A stretch of DNA of 64,000 nucleotides from positions 1 to 64,000 of the forward strand of contig NZ_QUET01000019.1 in the NCBI RefSeq assembly GCF_003478445.1. The letters run 5' to 3'. The stretch comes from Roseburia sp. AM59-24XD (GTDB taxonomy: Bacteria > Bacillota > Clostridia > Lachnospirales > Lachnospiraceae). Below are positions 17,873-27,582 of the stretch, one piece after another. Below the pieces are notes generated by a model. The model was not told where the DNA came from, ran no database searches, and saw only the letters and a program-made list of their open reading frames with translations. A program made the translations under genes and the position numbers. Position 1 is the stretch's first letter, and the number at the start of each line of letters is the position of its first letter.

Positions 17873-18442
17873 TTAATTGTGTTTGTTCTGTGAAGTGATG
17901 ATCCTGTCAGGTGCAATATCGTGAGCCTCACTCTCAATGTTGTCAACGATCTGGAAGTCGTATGCCACAGCATACCGATGAAGCTTTTCCGTCCGGTATT
18001 TTGCCAGATATCGATCATAATATCCGCCGCCATAGCCGACACGGTGTCCTTTCCGGTCAAAAGCAAGCCCCGGCAGAAGCATCAGACCTTCTTTCGCTTC
18101 TACCATCGGACAATGCAATGCCGGTTCCAAAATGCCCTGATAGCCGGGACACAGCTCCTCCATTGAACGGATCTGATAAAACTCCATATCCTTCCCGTTG
18201 ACCCGCGGTACTGCCACATTGATGCGTCTTCCCTGCACCGGATGTGCAAGCACTTCCCGGATCAGCTCTGTCGTATCCACCTCTGTTCCATAGGAAACAA
18301 ACGGATAAAACCACGAAACTTCCTTCCAGACCGGATCTGCAAGGATCTGTCTTCGAATACTTTCATTCTGCCGGCTTCTTTCCTGAGGCGTCATGTCCCG
18401 GCGCATTCTACGCATCTGCTTTCTGGCTTCCTCCTTTGTCAT
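17873..18442 (-). CDS. 5-formyltetrahydrofolate cyclo-ligase
   Basis: The 189-residue enzyme converts 5-formyl-THF to 5,10-methenyl-THF using ATP. The N-terminal MTKEEARKQMRRMRRDMTPQERSRQNE and the C-terminal LLPGLAFDRKGHRVGYGGGYYDRYLA are diagnostic. Its start overlaps the stop of the upstream DUF896 gene (ATGA), so the two are probably translated from one mRNA. Confidence 0.93.
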   Translation of the reverse strand: MTKEEARKQMRRMRRDMTPQERSRQNESIRRQILADPVWKEVSWFYPFVSYGTEVDTTELIREVLAHPVQGRRINVAVPRVNGKDMEFYQIRSMEELCPGYQGILEPALHCPMVEAKEGLMLLPGLAFDRKGHRVGYGGGYYDRYLAKYRTEKLHRYAVAYDFQIVDNIESEAHDIAPDRIITSQNKHN

Positions 18443-18678
18443 TCCGCATCCTCCATGCGGATCGGCTTCTTCTTTCCGATCGTTTCACCCAGATCTGTAA
18501 TGCTTCCGTCCTTTTCGATCACGGAAATATTATTCAGCTGTGATCTGACATTGGCGCGGATATCTGCAAGAAACTTCATACGAAGCTTCTTCTGTTCTGC
18601 CTTCTCTGCCGCAGTCAGCCCCTCTGCCTTTGCCTTGTGTGCCAGTTCATTGATTCTCTGAATTCCCTTTTCGTCCAT
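18439..18678 (-). CDS. DUF896 (YnzC-like) small protein
   Basis: The 79-residue protein matches DUF896: IQRINELAHKAKAEGLTAAEKAEQKKLRMKFLADIRANVRSQL. Family members form short helical hairpins; B. subtilis YnzC is SOS-linked but of unknown function. Its stop overlaps the start of the cyclo-ligase gene by 4 bp. Confidence 0.9.
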   Translation of the reverse strand: MDEKGIQRINELAHKAKAEGLTAAEKAEQKKLRMKFLADIRANVRSQLNNISVIEKDGSITDLGETIGKKKPIRMEDAE

Positions 18679-18781
18679 AGTATCCTATATTCCTTTCTCC
18701 GCCCACAGGCTCCTGACTGCAGACATAATAATATTGACAAGTATTATTTATTCGCTTTGCAATTTTTATATGCGCTTCTAT

Positions 18782-20452
18782 TTACGGTTCCAGACACCGG
18801 ATGATCTCCTGTGCAACGCGGAGTCCGTCCATTGCCGCCGATGTGATCCCTCCGGCGTACCCTGCGCCCTCTCCGCACGGATATATTCCACGGATGTTCG
18901 ACTGCATTGACTCGTCACGTCGTATCCGCACCGGCGATGAGGTCCGGCTCTCAATTCCCGCCAGAATGGCGTCCTCCCTGGCAAATCCATGAATGCGCCG
19001 GTCGAAATAACCAAAGCTCTCCTCGATGGAATCACCGATAAATTTCGGTAATGTCTCTCTGACGTTTGCCAGCGCATATTGCCCCCGGATCGACGGGATC
19101 ACTGCTCCGATCCCGGTGCTTTTACGGTTTGCACAAAAGTCTGCGAAAAGCTGCACCGGAACCTTTCCCTGTCCGATGTTATACGCTACCTCTTCCCATT
19201 TGCGCTGGAACGCAATGCCCGAAAGCGGATCCGTTCCTCCAAAATCAGACGGATCTACCGTCACGACGATCGCACTGTTGGCGTTTCGTCCGTCTCTGGC
19301 ATGGTTACTCATTCCGTTCACGGCAAGCCGCCCCGGTTCCGAGGACGCATTGACGATATACCCGCCCGGACACATACAGAAGGAATATACGCCCCGCTTG
19401 TCCTTCGTATTATAAGTAAGCTTGTAATCGGCTGCCGGCAGCTTCGTATAAAAATCTCCGTACTGATTCTGTCCGATCATTTCCTGTGGATGCTCCACAC
19501 GCACGCCGACCGCAAACGGCTTTGCCTCCATAAAAAGACCCGACTGATACAGCTCTGTTACAGTATCCCTCGCACTGTGTCCCGTTGCCAGGATCAGTGT
19601 ATCACAGGGGATCGTCTCCTGTCTGCCGCTGTGCTCACAGACAATCTCCTTTAAGATCTCATTCTCCCAGACAGCACGCACAAGCTTTGTCTCAAACCGT
19701 ACCTCACCACCCAGTTCAATAATATGACGACGGATATTCTGTACAACCTCCCCGAGAAGATCCGTTCCGATATGAGGCTTTTGCAGATACAAAATCTCCG
19801 ACGGTGCTCCATGATCAACAAATATCTGCATCACCCGGCGTCCTCGTCCTGTCGGATCCTTGACGAGTGTATTCAGCTTTCCATCCGAAAAGGTTCCTGC
19901 TCCGCCCTCGCCAAACTGAACATTGCAGTTATCGTCCAGCTTCCCGGTGTCCCAAAATTCGGACACCTTTTGCTGACGCTTTGCCACCTCACAGCCACGC
20001 TCCAGAACGATCGGTTCCAATCCCTGTCTGGCAAGCTCCAGTGCCGCAAAAATACCTGCAGGTCCCATGCCGACGATCACCGGGCGTAAGCCCATCCCGT
20101 TCCCGATGCGTCCTGTCCCGTTTTTCTGCACGTTCTCTCCGGTTGTCTCTGCCGTCTCCTTCACACGCACGGCATCGTTTTTGCCGTATTGTTTGAGTAC
20201 CTTATCCTCATGAGGGAGCTTAAATGTCACCTGATAAATATACTGCATCTGATGCTTCTTTCTCGCATCCATTGAGCGCCGCAGGATCCGAAAATCCTTC
20301 ATATTGTCCTCACGGACACGAAGCCTTCCGGCTGCCGCGCTCCTTACCAGGGATAATTCTTTCTCCCGGATCACTCCCTGCTTTACATATTCTGCCGGCA
20401 CCTCCCGGCAGATTGTTTCCAGAGGGAGTTTTATCTGTGATAACTTTATCAT
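18782..20452 (-). CDS. FAD-dependent oxidoreductase (uncharacterised dehydrogenase family)
   Basis: The 556-residue protein has a dinucleotide-binding motif after about 120 residues (VIVGMGPAGIFAALELARQGLEPIVLERG) and the family motifs QFGEGGAGTFSDGKLNT, CPGGYIVNASSE and IYPCGEGAGYAGGI. It belongs to the widespread FAD-dependent dehydrogenases related to BaiN/HI0933 and geranylgeranyl reductases, substrate unknown. The start MIKLSQIKLPLE at 20452 has GAGG 5 bp upstream. It follows a second flavoprotein gene with which it is probably cotranscribed. Confidence 0.83.
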   Translation of the reverse strand: MIKLSQIKLPLETICREVPAEYVKQGVIREKELSLVRSAAAGRLRVREDNMKDFRILRRSMDARKKHQMQYIYQVTFKLPHEDKVLKQYGKNDAVRVKETAETTGENVQKNGTGRIGNGMGLRPVIVGMGPAGIFAALELARQGLEPIVLERGCEVAKRQQKVSEFWDTGKLDDNCNVQFGEGGAGTFSDGKLNTLVKDPTGRGRRVMQIFVDHGAPSEILYLQKPHIGTDLLGEVVQNIRRHIIELGGEVRFETKLVRAVWENEILKEIVCEHSGRQETIPCDTLILATGHSARDTVTELYQSGLFMEAKPFAVGVRVEHPQEMIGQNQYGDFYTKLPAADYKLTYNTKDKRGVYSFCMCPGGYIVNASSEPGRLAVNGMSNHARDGRNANSAIVVTVDPSDFGGTDPLSGIAFQRKWEEVAYNIGQGKVPVQLFADFCANRKSTGIGAVIPSIRGQYALANVRETLPKFIGDSIEESFGYFDRRIHGFAREDAILAGIESRTSSPVRIRRDESMQSNIRGIYPCGEGAGYAGGITSAAMDGLRVAQEIIRCLEP

Positions 20453-20532
20453 TTCATCCTCATTTCTATCTGTTCTCTTCGTATTGATCCACTCATCCAC
20501 CGATCAGTGTCCGTGTTTTGGAACTGTCCGTT

Positions 20533-21773
20533 TTATCGGACACATCCTGCTGCCGCCCTGCCTGCCAGATAACCACTTGTCCATGCCCACTGCAGATTAT
20601 ATCCTCCACAGATTCCATCAACGTCCAGCAGTTCGCCCGTCATATATAAGCCTGGATGATCCTTTACCTCCATCGTGTCGGGATCAAGCTGTCCGGTCAA
20701 CACGCCGCCGGTCGTTACCTGCGCAAAATCAAAGCCGCTTACCTCCGCAATGCCTGTCTTCCAGTTCTTAAATCGGTCTGCGATCCGTTGAATATCCCGC
20801 TCGCTCCATTCGACGACCCGTGTCTTCGGATTCATGCCAAGCTTTTTAAAAGGACACGCCCAAGCACCTTATGAACCATCCCCTCCAGCACCTGCTCCGC
20901 CGGATAGTCCGCAAAGGCTTCCCGTCTGCGTGTGAGTTCCTGCCCTACCTCTTCCATCGAATAGTCCGGCAGAATATCCAGCAACAGATATGGCTTATCG
21001 CCTGTCTCCAACGCTCTTGCCGCATAACGGCTCACCTGAAAGAACGGAATCCCCGAAAGTCCGTAGGACACAAGCTGAAGCTCACCCTGATCCTGCGCCA
21101 GAAGCTCTCCTGCCTTATTGTATAAAGAAACTCTGCCTTTCACACGGATCTTTGCCCATTCCTTCGCAAAATCTCCTTTTAACACACATGAGGTCAGTGC
21201 CGGAAGCGGTGTTAAGACGTTAAGTCCAAGCTGCTTTGCCATCGCATAGCCATCGCCCCTTGTTCCATGAACCGGAGCTGCCTTTCCTCCCACGGCAAGT
21301 ATCACACAACGCGCCTGATAAGTTCTCTTGTCTGTCCTGACCTGATAGCCTTTCTGTCCGTTTTCCGGCGGTATGATCCCATGCACATGTTCTTCAGTGT
21401 GAAGCTTTACCCCGAGAAGCTTAATCTGACGAACCAGAGCATCCACCACCGAGGAAGCCTGTCCGGATACCGGATAATAATAGCCATCCCGCTCCTGTGG
21501 CAAAATACCCATTCTGCGAAATTCGCGCAGTGTATCGTCACAGGAGAAATGCCCCAGTGCTCTTTCAATAAATGAGCGATCCTCTCCCCGATAGCATTCC
21601 ATCTCCTGATACCGGTTTGTATAATTGCATTTGCCATTTCCCGTAGCATACAGCTTCTTCCCCGGCTGGGAAAGCTGTTCTAAGATCAGAACCTGTCCCC
21701 CGTTTACCGCAGCCGTGATTGCTGCCATCATGCCGGATGCCCCGGCTCCGATCACAATGATATCCTCCTGCAT
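20533..21773 (-). CDS. BaiN/HI0933-type flavoprotein (frame interrupted once)
   Basis: The N-terminal part (from 21773) has the FAD motif IIVIGAGASGMMAAITAA and GNGKCNYTN. The C-terminal part has TTGGVLTGQLDPDTMEVKDHPGLYMTGELLDVDGICGGYNLQWAWTSGYLAG, the family hallmark. The parts are in different frames. One extra A in the A-run at 20843-20847 restores LLKKLGMNPKTRV and gives 413 residues, the normal length. Family members are NAD(P)/FAD-dependent oxidoreductases, including the bile-acid enzyme BaiN; the substrate here is unknown. Confidence 0.88.
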
Positions 21774-21805
21774 CTTTCTCTCCGTTTCTCTTGTTGTATT
21801 GTCTG

Positions 21806-22486
21806 TTAACTGGAATAATTTTCTAATATTCCATATAACTCTTCCTCATCCTTAACTTCAATCCCCTTCTTAAGCTGTTTTCGCTCCTTTGCGGAGAGCG
21901 AAGAAATCTTGATTCCTGTGTGTTCATAGACCGTCTTCATATCACCGTAATAGGCGATCACCTCTGTCCCATCGGAGATCAGGTAATAACGAAACTTTAC
22001 CTTGGAGACATCGAAATTCTTACAGATTGTCAGCCGTTCCGGCGAAAAGGAGATCAGACTGACACTCTGCAGCCCGTCGAGAAATTCCTTTGCGGACATA
22101 TGACTGTCCTTATATTTACTGCAAAACTGCTGTACCATTTTCCGGTCACAGCCCACCAGTTCGTCCGGCAGCTTCCGGTATTCGGTCACTGTCTCGTCGG
22201 TCAACGCATTGTGACTCTGCACCTGATACACGGTATTTTCCGTCAGTGTATTCTGGACATTTTGCGTCTGTACCGTTTCCCGGACAGACTTTTCCATCTG
22301 TGCCATACGGTCTGCCATCTCATTGTCCACATACACCTGCACCTGCTCGCCAACCCGCGTCTCATAATCCTCCTGCATCTTCTCAAACTGATTCATTGCA
22401 GACTGATAACAGTAGAAATTGGCAAGCGCAAACAGTGCCAGAAACAGACTGCATACGGTAATATAACGAAATACTTTTCCTTTCAT
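21806..22486 (-). CDS. Exported protein with BofC-like C-terminal region
   Basis: The 226-residue product has an N-terminal membrane anchor or signal (residues 8-28), a coiled-coil-like stretch (30-75) and a compact C-terminal region with FRYYLISDGTEVIAYYGDMKTVYEHTGIKISSLSAKERKQL. That end resembles the bypass-of-forespore C (BofC) C-terminal domain common in Lachnospiraceae, but similarity by eye is limited. If correct it would act in SigK checkpoint control or another extracytoplasmic sensing role. AGAAAGGA precedes the ATG. Confidence 0.55.
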   Translation of the reverse strand: MKGKVFRYITVCSLFLALFALANFYCYQSAMNQFEKMQEDYETRVGEQVQVYVDNEMADRMAQMEKSVRETVQTQNVQNTLTENTVYQVQSHNALTDETVTEYRKLPDELVGCDRKMVQQFCSKYKDSHMSAKEFLDGLQSVSLISFSPERLTICKNFDVSKVKFRYYLISDGTEVIAYYGDMKTVYEHTGIKISSLSAKERKQLKKGIEVKDEEELYGILENYSS

Positions 22487-22661
22487 ACATAACCATTCCT
22501 TTCTGAATTTGTTATGTATTCTTGCCGTATTTTACCATGAATATTCTATCCCGGTATTTTTTCGGAAATATCGCCGGTTCATTCCGCCTTCCAGTCAGCT
22601 CGTTTCGCTTTTCCGCCGTTTCCTCTGCCTTTCTGCCGGCTTCTTCTGACTATAAGCGATC

Positions 22662-23144
22662 CTATTGCTCCAGTCCCTCATCAACCAAAAGACCGGTTCC
22701 GTCGGCTGCCGTTGTTGCCAGCTCATCGCAGCGCTCATTCTGCGGATGTCCGTTATGTCCCTTGACCCACTGAAAGGAAACCTGATGCGGTTCCTTCGCC
22801 GCAAGCATTCTCTTCCACAAATCAACATTTTTGACCGGCTCGTTCTTGCCGCGTTTCCAGCCCTTTTTGATCCAGCCATCCAGCCAGTGCTCGTTAAATG
22901 CCTTTACCACATACTGGCTGTCGGAGTACACCGTAATCTCGCACGGTCTGTTGAGTGCCTCAAGCCCGGCAATCACCGCCATCATTTCCATGCGGTTGTT
23001 TGTTGTCTTCTGATAGCCCGCTGACAGCTCTCTGATATGCTCCTGCCCCTTGGAATCCACAAAGGACAGTATTGTGCCGTAGCCGCCCGGTCCGTCCGGA
23101 TTGCCTCTCGCCGCACCATCTGTATACATTGTTATCCTTGTCAT
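22662..23144 (-). CDS. rnhA: Ribonuclease HI
   Basis: The 160-residue enzyme cuts RNA in RNA:DNA hybrids. The catalytic acidic residues are seen in YTDGAARGNPDG (Asp), NNRMEMMA (Glu), VYSDSQYVV (Asp) and NERCDELA (Asp), with the histidine of the VKGHNGHPQN loop. The start is the second of two close ATGs: GGGAGG touches the first and lies 6 bp before the second (23144). It directly follows the MutS-like gene. Confidence 0.94.
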   Translation of the reverse strand: MTRITMYTDGAARGNPDGPGGYGTILSFVDSKGQEHIRELSAGYQKTTNNRMEMMAVIAGLEALNRPCEITVYSDSQYVVKAFNEHWLDGWIKKGWKRGKNEPVKNVDLWKRMLAAKEPHQVSFQWVKGHNGHPQNERCDELATTAADGTGLLVDEGLEQ

Positions 23145-23169
23145 TGTCATCCTCCCGAAATCATCGTAT

Positions 23170-24848
23170 CTATTGCATCTGCCAGCTTCCGTGTTCCACA
23201 AAATGCTCCACGCGTTCCTGCGCCCGCTCAACGATTTTTGGATCATAGCCGATCATATGCAGAAGCTTGATCGCATTGCGCGTCATCGCTTTACCTTCAC
23301 GGAGACGGTAATCAAAGATTACGTCATCCTCTTCCACCTGTTCCTCGAAATGATAATTATCATACTGCTTCTTCAAAAGCTCTGTCAATTCAATATCATG
23401 TGTCGCCGCAAAACAGAAAGCGTTCTGTGCGGCGAGAAGCTCAAGGATCTCAGTGGATGCCGCAATACGCTCCACCGTATTCGTTCCGCGAAGAACCTCG
23501 TCAATAAAGCAAAGCACCGGTTCGCCCTGACACTTTGACTGATCCACGATCCGCTTTAACGAACGGATCTCCACCATATAATAGCTCTCGCTGCTCATAA
23601 TATCATCACGCAGTGCCATGGAGGAATAAATCCGGAAGAAATTCGCCCGGTAGCTGTCCGCAAGCACTGTATGGATCGTCTGTGCCAGGATCGCATTAAT
23701 CGCCACCGTCTTGATAAAGGTTGACTTTCCGGATGCGTTGGAGCCGGTCAGAAGTACATTGCGGTGCGTATGGATCGTATTCTTGACCGGATCGGTCAGA
23801 AGCGGATGATACAGCTCGTCCGCCTCCAGATAAAACTGACGGTCCTTCGCCCGTGTAAGCTGTGGCTCACACCATTCTCCCATCATCTCGCGGTAAGAGG
23901 CAGCCGCAAGCATACTGTCCAGATAACCGACCGTCTCATACATCACATTTAAGTCATCCCGAGGCGAAGCACCTCTCTTGCCATTGACTGGAACTTGATA
24001 ATATCAACATGTGTCAGCAGACGGACATAATCCATCAGGATATCTGTGATATTACCTTCCATATTACCGCCACCCACTACCAGCCAGCTTCCTCTGCAGA
24101 AATGGCGGAATCTACCAGCTTCCTCCTTCAGTCTCTGAAAATAAACCTCTGTCTCAGGGATATTTAAGGAAGCCACCGCTTCAGAAAAACGAACCATCTT
24201 TACGATAAAGGCAAACAGACGGTAAAATGTCTCCATCTGCGCCTTCCTCTTATAATAGGTCACCATATTGATCGCTGCGACCAATGCGGTTGGCATAATC
24301 ATAATATCCGGCACAAAAAAGCAGGAAATCACACCCCCCACAAACGCAAACATCTGGATCACTGAACTAATCCCATTCTCCTTCTGCAGCATTCCCACTC
24401 TGTCCAGATAACCGTACACTGAAAAGTTACCGCCCTTACCGATCGCCGCAAATTCCTGCTGCAGATCAAAACGCGCTTTCTCATTCTCCATAAAAAAAGA
24501 GATCAGCCGTTCTCTTTCCTTTAAGCTCTCTGCATCAACCTGCGGATTGTGCAGCAATGCATACAGATATTCCTGTCCCATCGCGGACTTCGTATGATTC
24601 ATCTGTTGATACACCGTATCCATATCAAGATCATTCCAGGTGATATCATCAATCGACTGATCGTTTTCATGTGCCCGGAAATATTCTGCCACTGTCTGAA
24701 GCTTCTCAATGCCGTACTCGTCCTCGGAAGGTCTGCCCCATTCCCGCAGCAGCCTTGTCCGCAGCCGCTTCTTATAATTGCGCTGATCAACATACGCCTT
24801 AACGCCGATCAGTATCAGTACCACAAGTACAATAATCGCTATCTCCAT
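23170..24848 (-). CDS. MutS-family ATPase with N-terminal membrane helix (frame interrupted once)
   Basis: The first part (from 24848) has a hydrophobic N-terminal helix, the MutS core-like region with MGQEYLYALLHNP, and two central hydrophobic segments (about 165-200). The second has the MutS ATPase: LLTGSNASGKSTFIKT (Walker A), VLCFIDEVLRGTN (Walker B) and the signature ERIAASTEILELL. CTCGGGATGAC near 23957-23960 needs one more G to read L-G-D-D-L-N-V-M-Y-E-T-V across the break. The whole would be 559 residues, as in clostridial MutS-like membrane proteins. They lack the mismatch-recognition domain, so mismatch repair is unlikely. Confidence 0.85.
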
Positions 24849-24886
24849 TCCAAGCCTCCATTCTGGATTTTGGAGTAATCATACCA

Positions 24887-24925
24887 CAAAAAAACTGTTC
24901 TGCCAATTTTCTTTTGCAGAACAGT
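24887..24925 (-). terminator. Terminator of the NlpC/P60 gene
   Basis: ACTGTTCTGC and GCAGAACAGT form a 10 bp stem followed by seven T residues on the minus strand. Confidence 0.8.
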
Positions 24926-24982
24926 CTCTGTATTTATCCTTTGCCACTCAAAATCACTGCCACACCGGCAGCTTTCTGCCCC

Positions 24983-26233
24983 TTAACTGATCACGCGTCC
25001 GATCTTGATCGGTGTACGGTAATAAGCCGATGAGATCTTAATACCGGTACGCGGGTTACTTGCATGGATGATCTGACCATTGCCAATATACATTGCAACA
25101 TGGCTTACCCCGCCACTTCCGTAGAAGAACAGATCTCCCGGACGAACATCACCGGAGCTTACTGTCCTGGTTGCTCCTGCCTGTGCGGCAGAAGTTCTCG
25201 GAAGAGAATATCCAAAATGCTCATAAATTCTCATCACAAATCCGGAACAATCCGTTCCGTTTGTCAGGCTTGTCCCTCCCCAGACATATGGATTTCCAAG
25301 GAACTGCATCGCATAATTTACCATGGATGACAGGCTGCTTGAGGAACTATTGTCAGAGGATGTCTTAGAAGCGATCCCGGATGACTTGATCGATACGGCT
25401 CGGTCAAGATTAAACGTCACCTTAACGAAATCCTTACTGACAAATGCTTTCTCATTATCAATGCTGATGCACATCCAGTTCTTCAGATTGTTGTACATCT
25501 TCCCGGTATTAATATTCTTAAGATCGGACTTCTTGCAGTTCTTGGCAATATAATTCTTCAGCCAGCTCTTTGTCAGGTTCTTTTTATAAATATCATACTC
25601 ATCCTCCTCGGAAATCTGATCATAGATCCCTGCATCCGTTGAAGGAAGATAACGTACATTTAACGTCTCCGTATTCACAGAGATTCGAAGATTGGCGATC
25701 TTTTTGGCAAGTTCCTCTGCCTCATGATCCTTTGCCAGATAGCTCGCCTTTACATAGCCCTTCACCTTGCCGGACACGATCTTCGCCCAGCCCTTATTGA
25801 TCGTATAAATATTACAGCCGGAATGCTTCGTCATCTTGCCGATCACCTTTGCACTCTCGCCCGGCTTATTTCTGACATTCAGGTAAGAATCCACATCTGC
25901 AACACCAAGTCTGTCATACTTGAGATTCAGCTTGAGATGACTGTCCCTCTTCTTGGTCGTTTTCTTGTCAGAGCTGTCTGTTGTCTCCTTAGAAACCGTT
26001 GTGGATGTGTTCTTAACAGATACCTGCTCTGCCGTAACCTCCATATTCTTCTCTGCGGTCTCCTCCTTCTCCTGCTCTGCAAGAACAGCATCGCTGTACT
26101 TGTCCAGACTGAGATTGATGCCCGCCATCGGCTTCTCGGTTGCCACCGTGCCTGCATGGATCGTCGCTGCACCACCAGTGACAAGCACCGCGGCCAGTAC
26201 TGCTGCGATCCATTTTATATTCTTTCGGTACAT
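24983..26233 (-). CDS. Secreted NlpC/P60 cell-wall hydrolase with SH3 domains
   Basis: The 416-residue product has a signal peptide (to about residue 27), a Ser/Thr/Lys-rich linker, two bacterial SH3 segments (first with DSYLNVRNKPGESAKVIGKM, second with TETLNVRYLPSTD) and a C-terminal NlpC/P60 peptidase. Catalytic Cys is in NGTDCSGFV, His in GVSHVAMYIG and the third residue in IIHASNP. Such enzymes cut peptidoglycan stem peptides. The ATG at 26233 follows GAGG. The gene has a consensus promoter with a perfect WalR-type box overlapping the transcription start, and lies directly after a two-component system. Confidence 0.9.
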   Translation of the reverse strand: MYRKNIKWIAAVLAAVLVTGGAATIHAGTVATEKPMAGINLSLDKYSDAVLAEQEKEETAEKNMEVTAEQVSVKNTSTTVSKETTDSSDKKTTKKRDSHLKLNLKYDRLGVADVDSYLNVRNKPGESAKVIGKMTKHSGCNIYTINKGWAKIVSGKVKGYVKASYLAKDHEAEELAKKIANLRISVNTETLNVRYLPSTDAGIYDQISEEDEYDIYKKNLTKSWLKNYIAKNCKKSDLKNINTGKMYNNLKNWMCISIDNEKAFVSKDFVKVTFNLDRAVSIKSSGIASKTSSDNSSSSSLSSMVNYAMQFLGNPYVWGGTSLTNGTDCSGFVMRIYEHFGYSLPRTSAAQAGATRTVSSGDVRPGDLFFYGSGGVSHVAMYIGNGQIIHASNPRTGIKISSAYYRTPIKIGRVIS

Positions 26234-26279
26234 GTTATTCCTCATTTCTATCAAAGAATGTTAAATATTCATTCTAAAT

Positions 26280-26296
26280 GTTACACATATATTACA
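26280..26296 (-). promoter_or_regulatory. WalR (YycF)-type binding site
   Basis: On the minus strand TGTAAT-ATATG-TGTAAC matches the WalR consensus TGTWAH-N5-TGTWAH at every defined position. It lies 5-6 bp downstream of the -10 box, a position that in B. subtilis is linked to repression (iseA, pdaC). Confidence 0.65.
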
Positions 26297-26301
26297 AAAG
26301 A

Positions 26302-26330
26302 ATTATAGCAGTATGCCGATTTCTTGTCAA
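26302..26330 (-). promoter_or_regulatory. Consensus promoter of the NlpC/P60 gene
   Basis: TTGACA (26325-26330) and TATAAT (26302-26307), both perfect, with a 17 bp spacer on the minus strand. It begins 14 bp below the stop of the histidine kinase gene. Confidence 0.85.
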
Positions 26331-26343
26331 ACCATAAATGCAT

Positions 26344-27582
26344 TTATGGAATCATCCCCGAGAAAATAACCGTGTTTCCCTCTGATTCCGCCGCAATACT
26401 TCCCTTATGTGCATCCACGATCTTTTTGGCTATAGAAAGTCCGATCCCGTGACCACCTGTCTTAGAGGAGCGGGAGCTGTCATTGCGATAGAACCGGTCA
26501 AATAACCGTGCTGTATCAATCTTATCCTCCTCTGTGGTATTAGCAACGGAGAACGTAACCCCCTTGTGATTCTTTCCAAGCTTCCAGACAATGCTTCCAT
26601 GTTCACTGACGTATTTCGAGGCATTGTCCATCAGTATCGTAACAAGCTGTTCGATCTGTTCGCGGTTTGCCCGCACAGTAAGACCGTCCTCTGCTTCCAC
26701 CGAAAGCGTCACATCCTTCTGCTCAAGCACCTCATAAAACGGTTCTACGGTCTTCTCGACCAGCTCCTTCATATCGATTTCCTGCCGCTCATTATTCTCC
26801 TGCACCTCATCCAACTTCGCCAGAACAAGGAGCTGGTTGATCAGTTTTCCCATTCGCTTTGCCTGCTCAACAATATTCTGAAGCCATTCATTCTGCTCAC
26901 CCTTATACTGCAGCACTTCCGCATTGGCGGATATGATCGCAAGCGGCGTCTTAAGCTCATGGCTGGCATCTGTGATAAACTGCTTCTGCCTTTGGGAGTT
27001 TACCTCAAACGGACGCACCACACGCTTGGATGCGATAATAAAAATAATCGTGATCAGCAATGTCAGAAGAACAGAAACACCAATGGTAAGTGTTACAACA
27101 AGACGATAAAATTCCTGACTCTCCTTGCAGTCCAGAAAAATAATATCACTGACAACACCATTGGTATATTGCTTGCGGAACCGGTAATTTCCAATATTCC
27201 CTACTTCCTTCGGTGAAAACAACACAAGCTTTGTCATCCGCACTGCTTTTTTCTCATCAATAGCGGCAACGTGATCCATGTCCACAGACTTAATCTGTCT
27301 GTCCGCATTTATGGACACACTGAAATATCTTGTCCGGTACGCCGATTCCTCATTAAATTCATAAAAGCTGTTCCTGAAAAACTGCTTATTGCTGCTGTTT
27401 TCGTCGTAATCCTTCATTTTGGGAACAGTTCCGTTATTATCACTGATGATCCTCGTCATCTGATCTGCCTGACTGTTATTATATGTTCTGAGACTCACCG
27501 TCAGGATCAGATTCATAATTGCAAAAACAACAACCACGGAAAAAAATACAATTTTTACAAGTCGCCATCTTAATTTCTTCAA
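26344..27582 (-). CDS. Sensor histidine kinase
   Basis: The 412-residue protein has two membrane helices (about 10-30 and 155-180) flanking an extracellular sensor of about 125 residues, then HisKA (phospho-acceptor His in DASHELKTPLAII) and HATPase_c (N box NASKYV, G box GGHGIGLSIAK). There is no HAMP or PAS domain. The start is a TTG: AGGAGG lies 7 bp upstream and the codon overlaps the response regulator stop (TTGA). It pairs with that regulator. Confidence 0.92.
   Translation of the reverse strand: MKKLRWRLVKIVFFSVVVVFAIMNLILTVSLRTYNNSQADQMTRIISDNNGTVPKMKDYDENSSNKQFFRNSFYEFNEESAYRTRYFSVSINADRQIKSVDMDHVAAIDEKKAVRMTKLVLFSPKEVGNIGNYRFRKQYTNGVVSDIIFLDCKESQEFYRLVVTLTIGVSVLLTLLITIIFIIASKRVVRPFEVNSQRQKQFITDASHELKTPLAIISANAEVLQYKGEQNEWLQNIVEQAKRMGKLINQLLVLAKLDEVQENNERQEIDMKELVEKTVEPFYEVLEQKDVTLSVEAEDGLTVRANREQIEQLVTILMDNASKYVSEHGSIVWKLGKNHKGVTFSVANTTEEDKIDTARLFDRFYRNDSSRSSKTGGHGIGLSIAKKIVDAHKGSIAAESEGNTVIFSGMIP

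Noticed and set aside
23170..24848. MutS2 or mismatch-repair MutS
   Set aside because: There is no mismatch-binding N-terminal domain and no Smr domain; instead membrane helices precede the ATPase.
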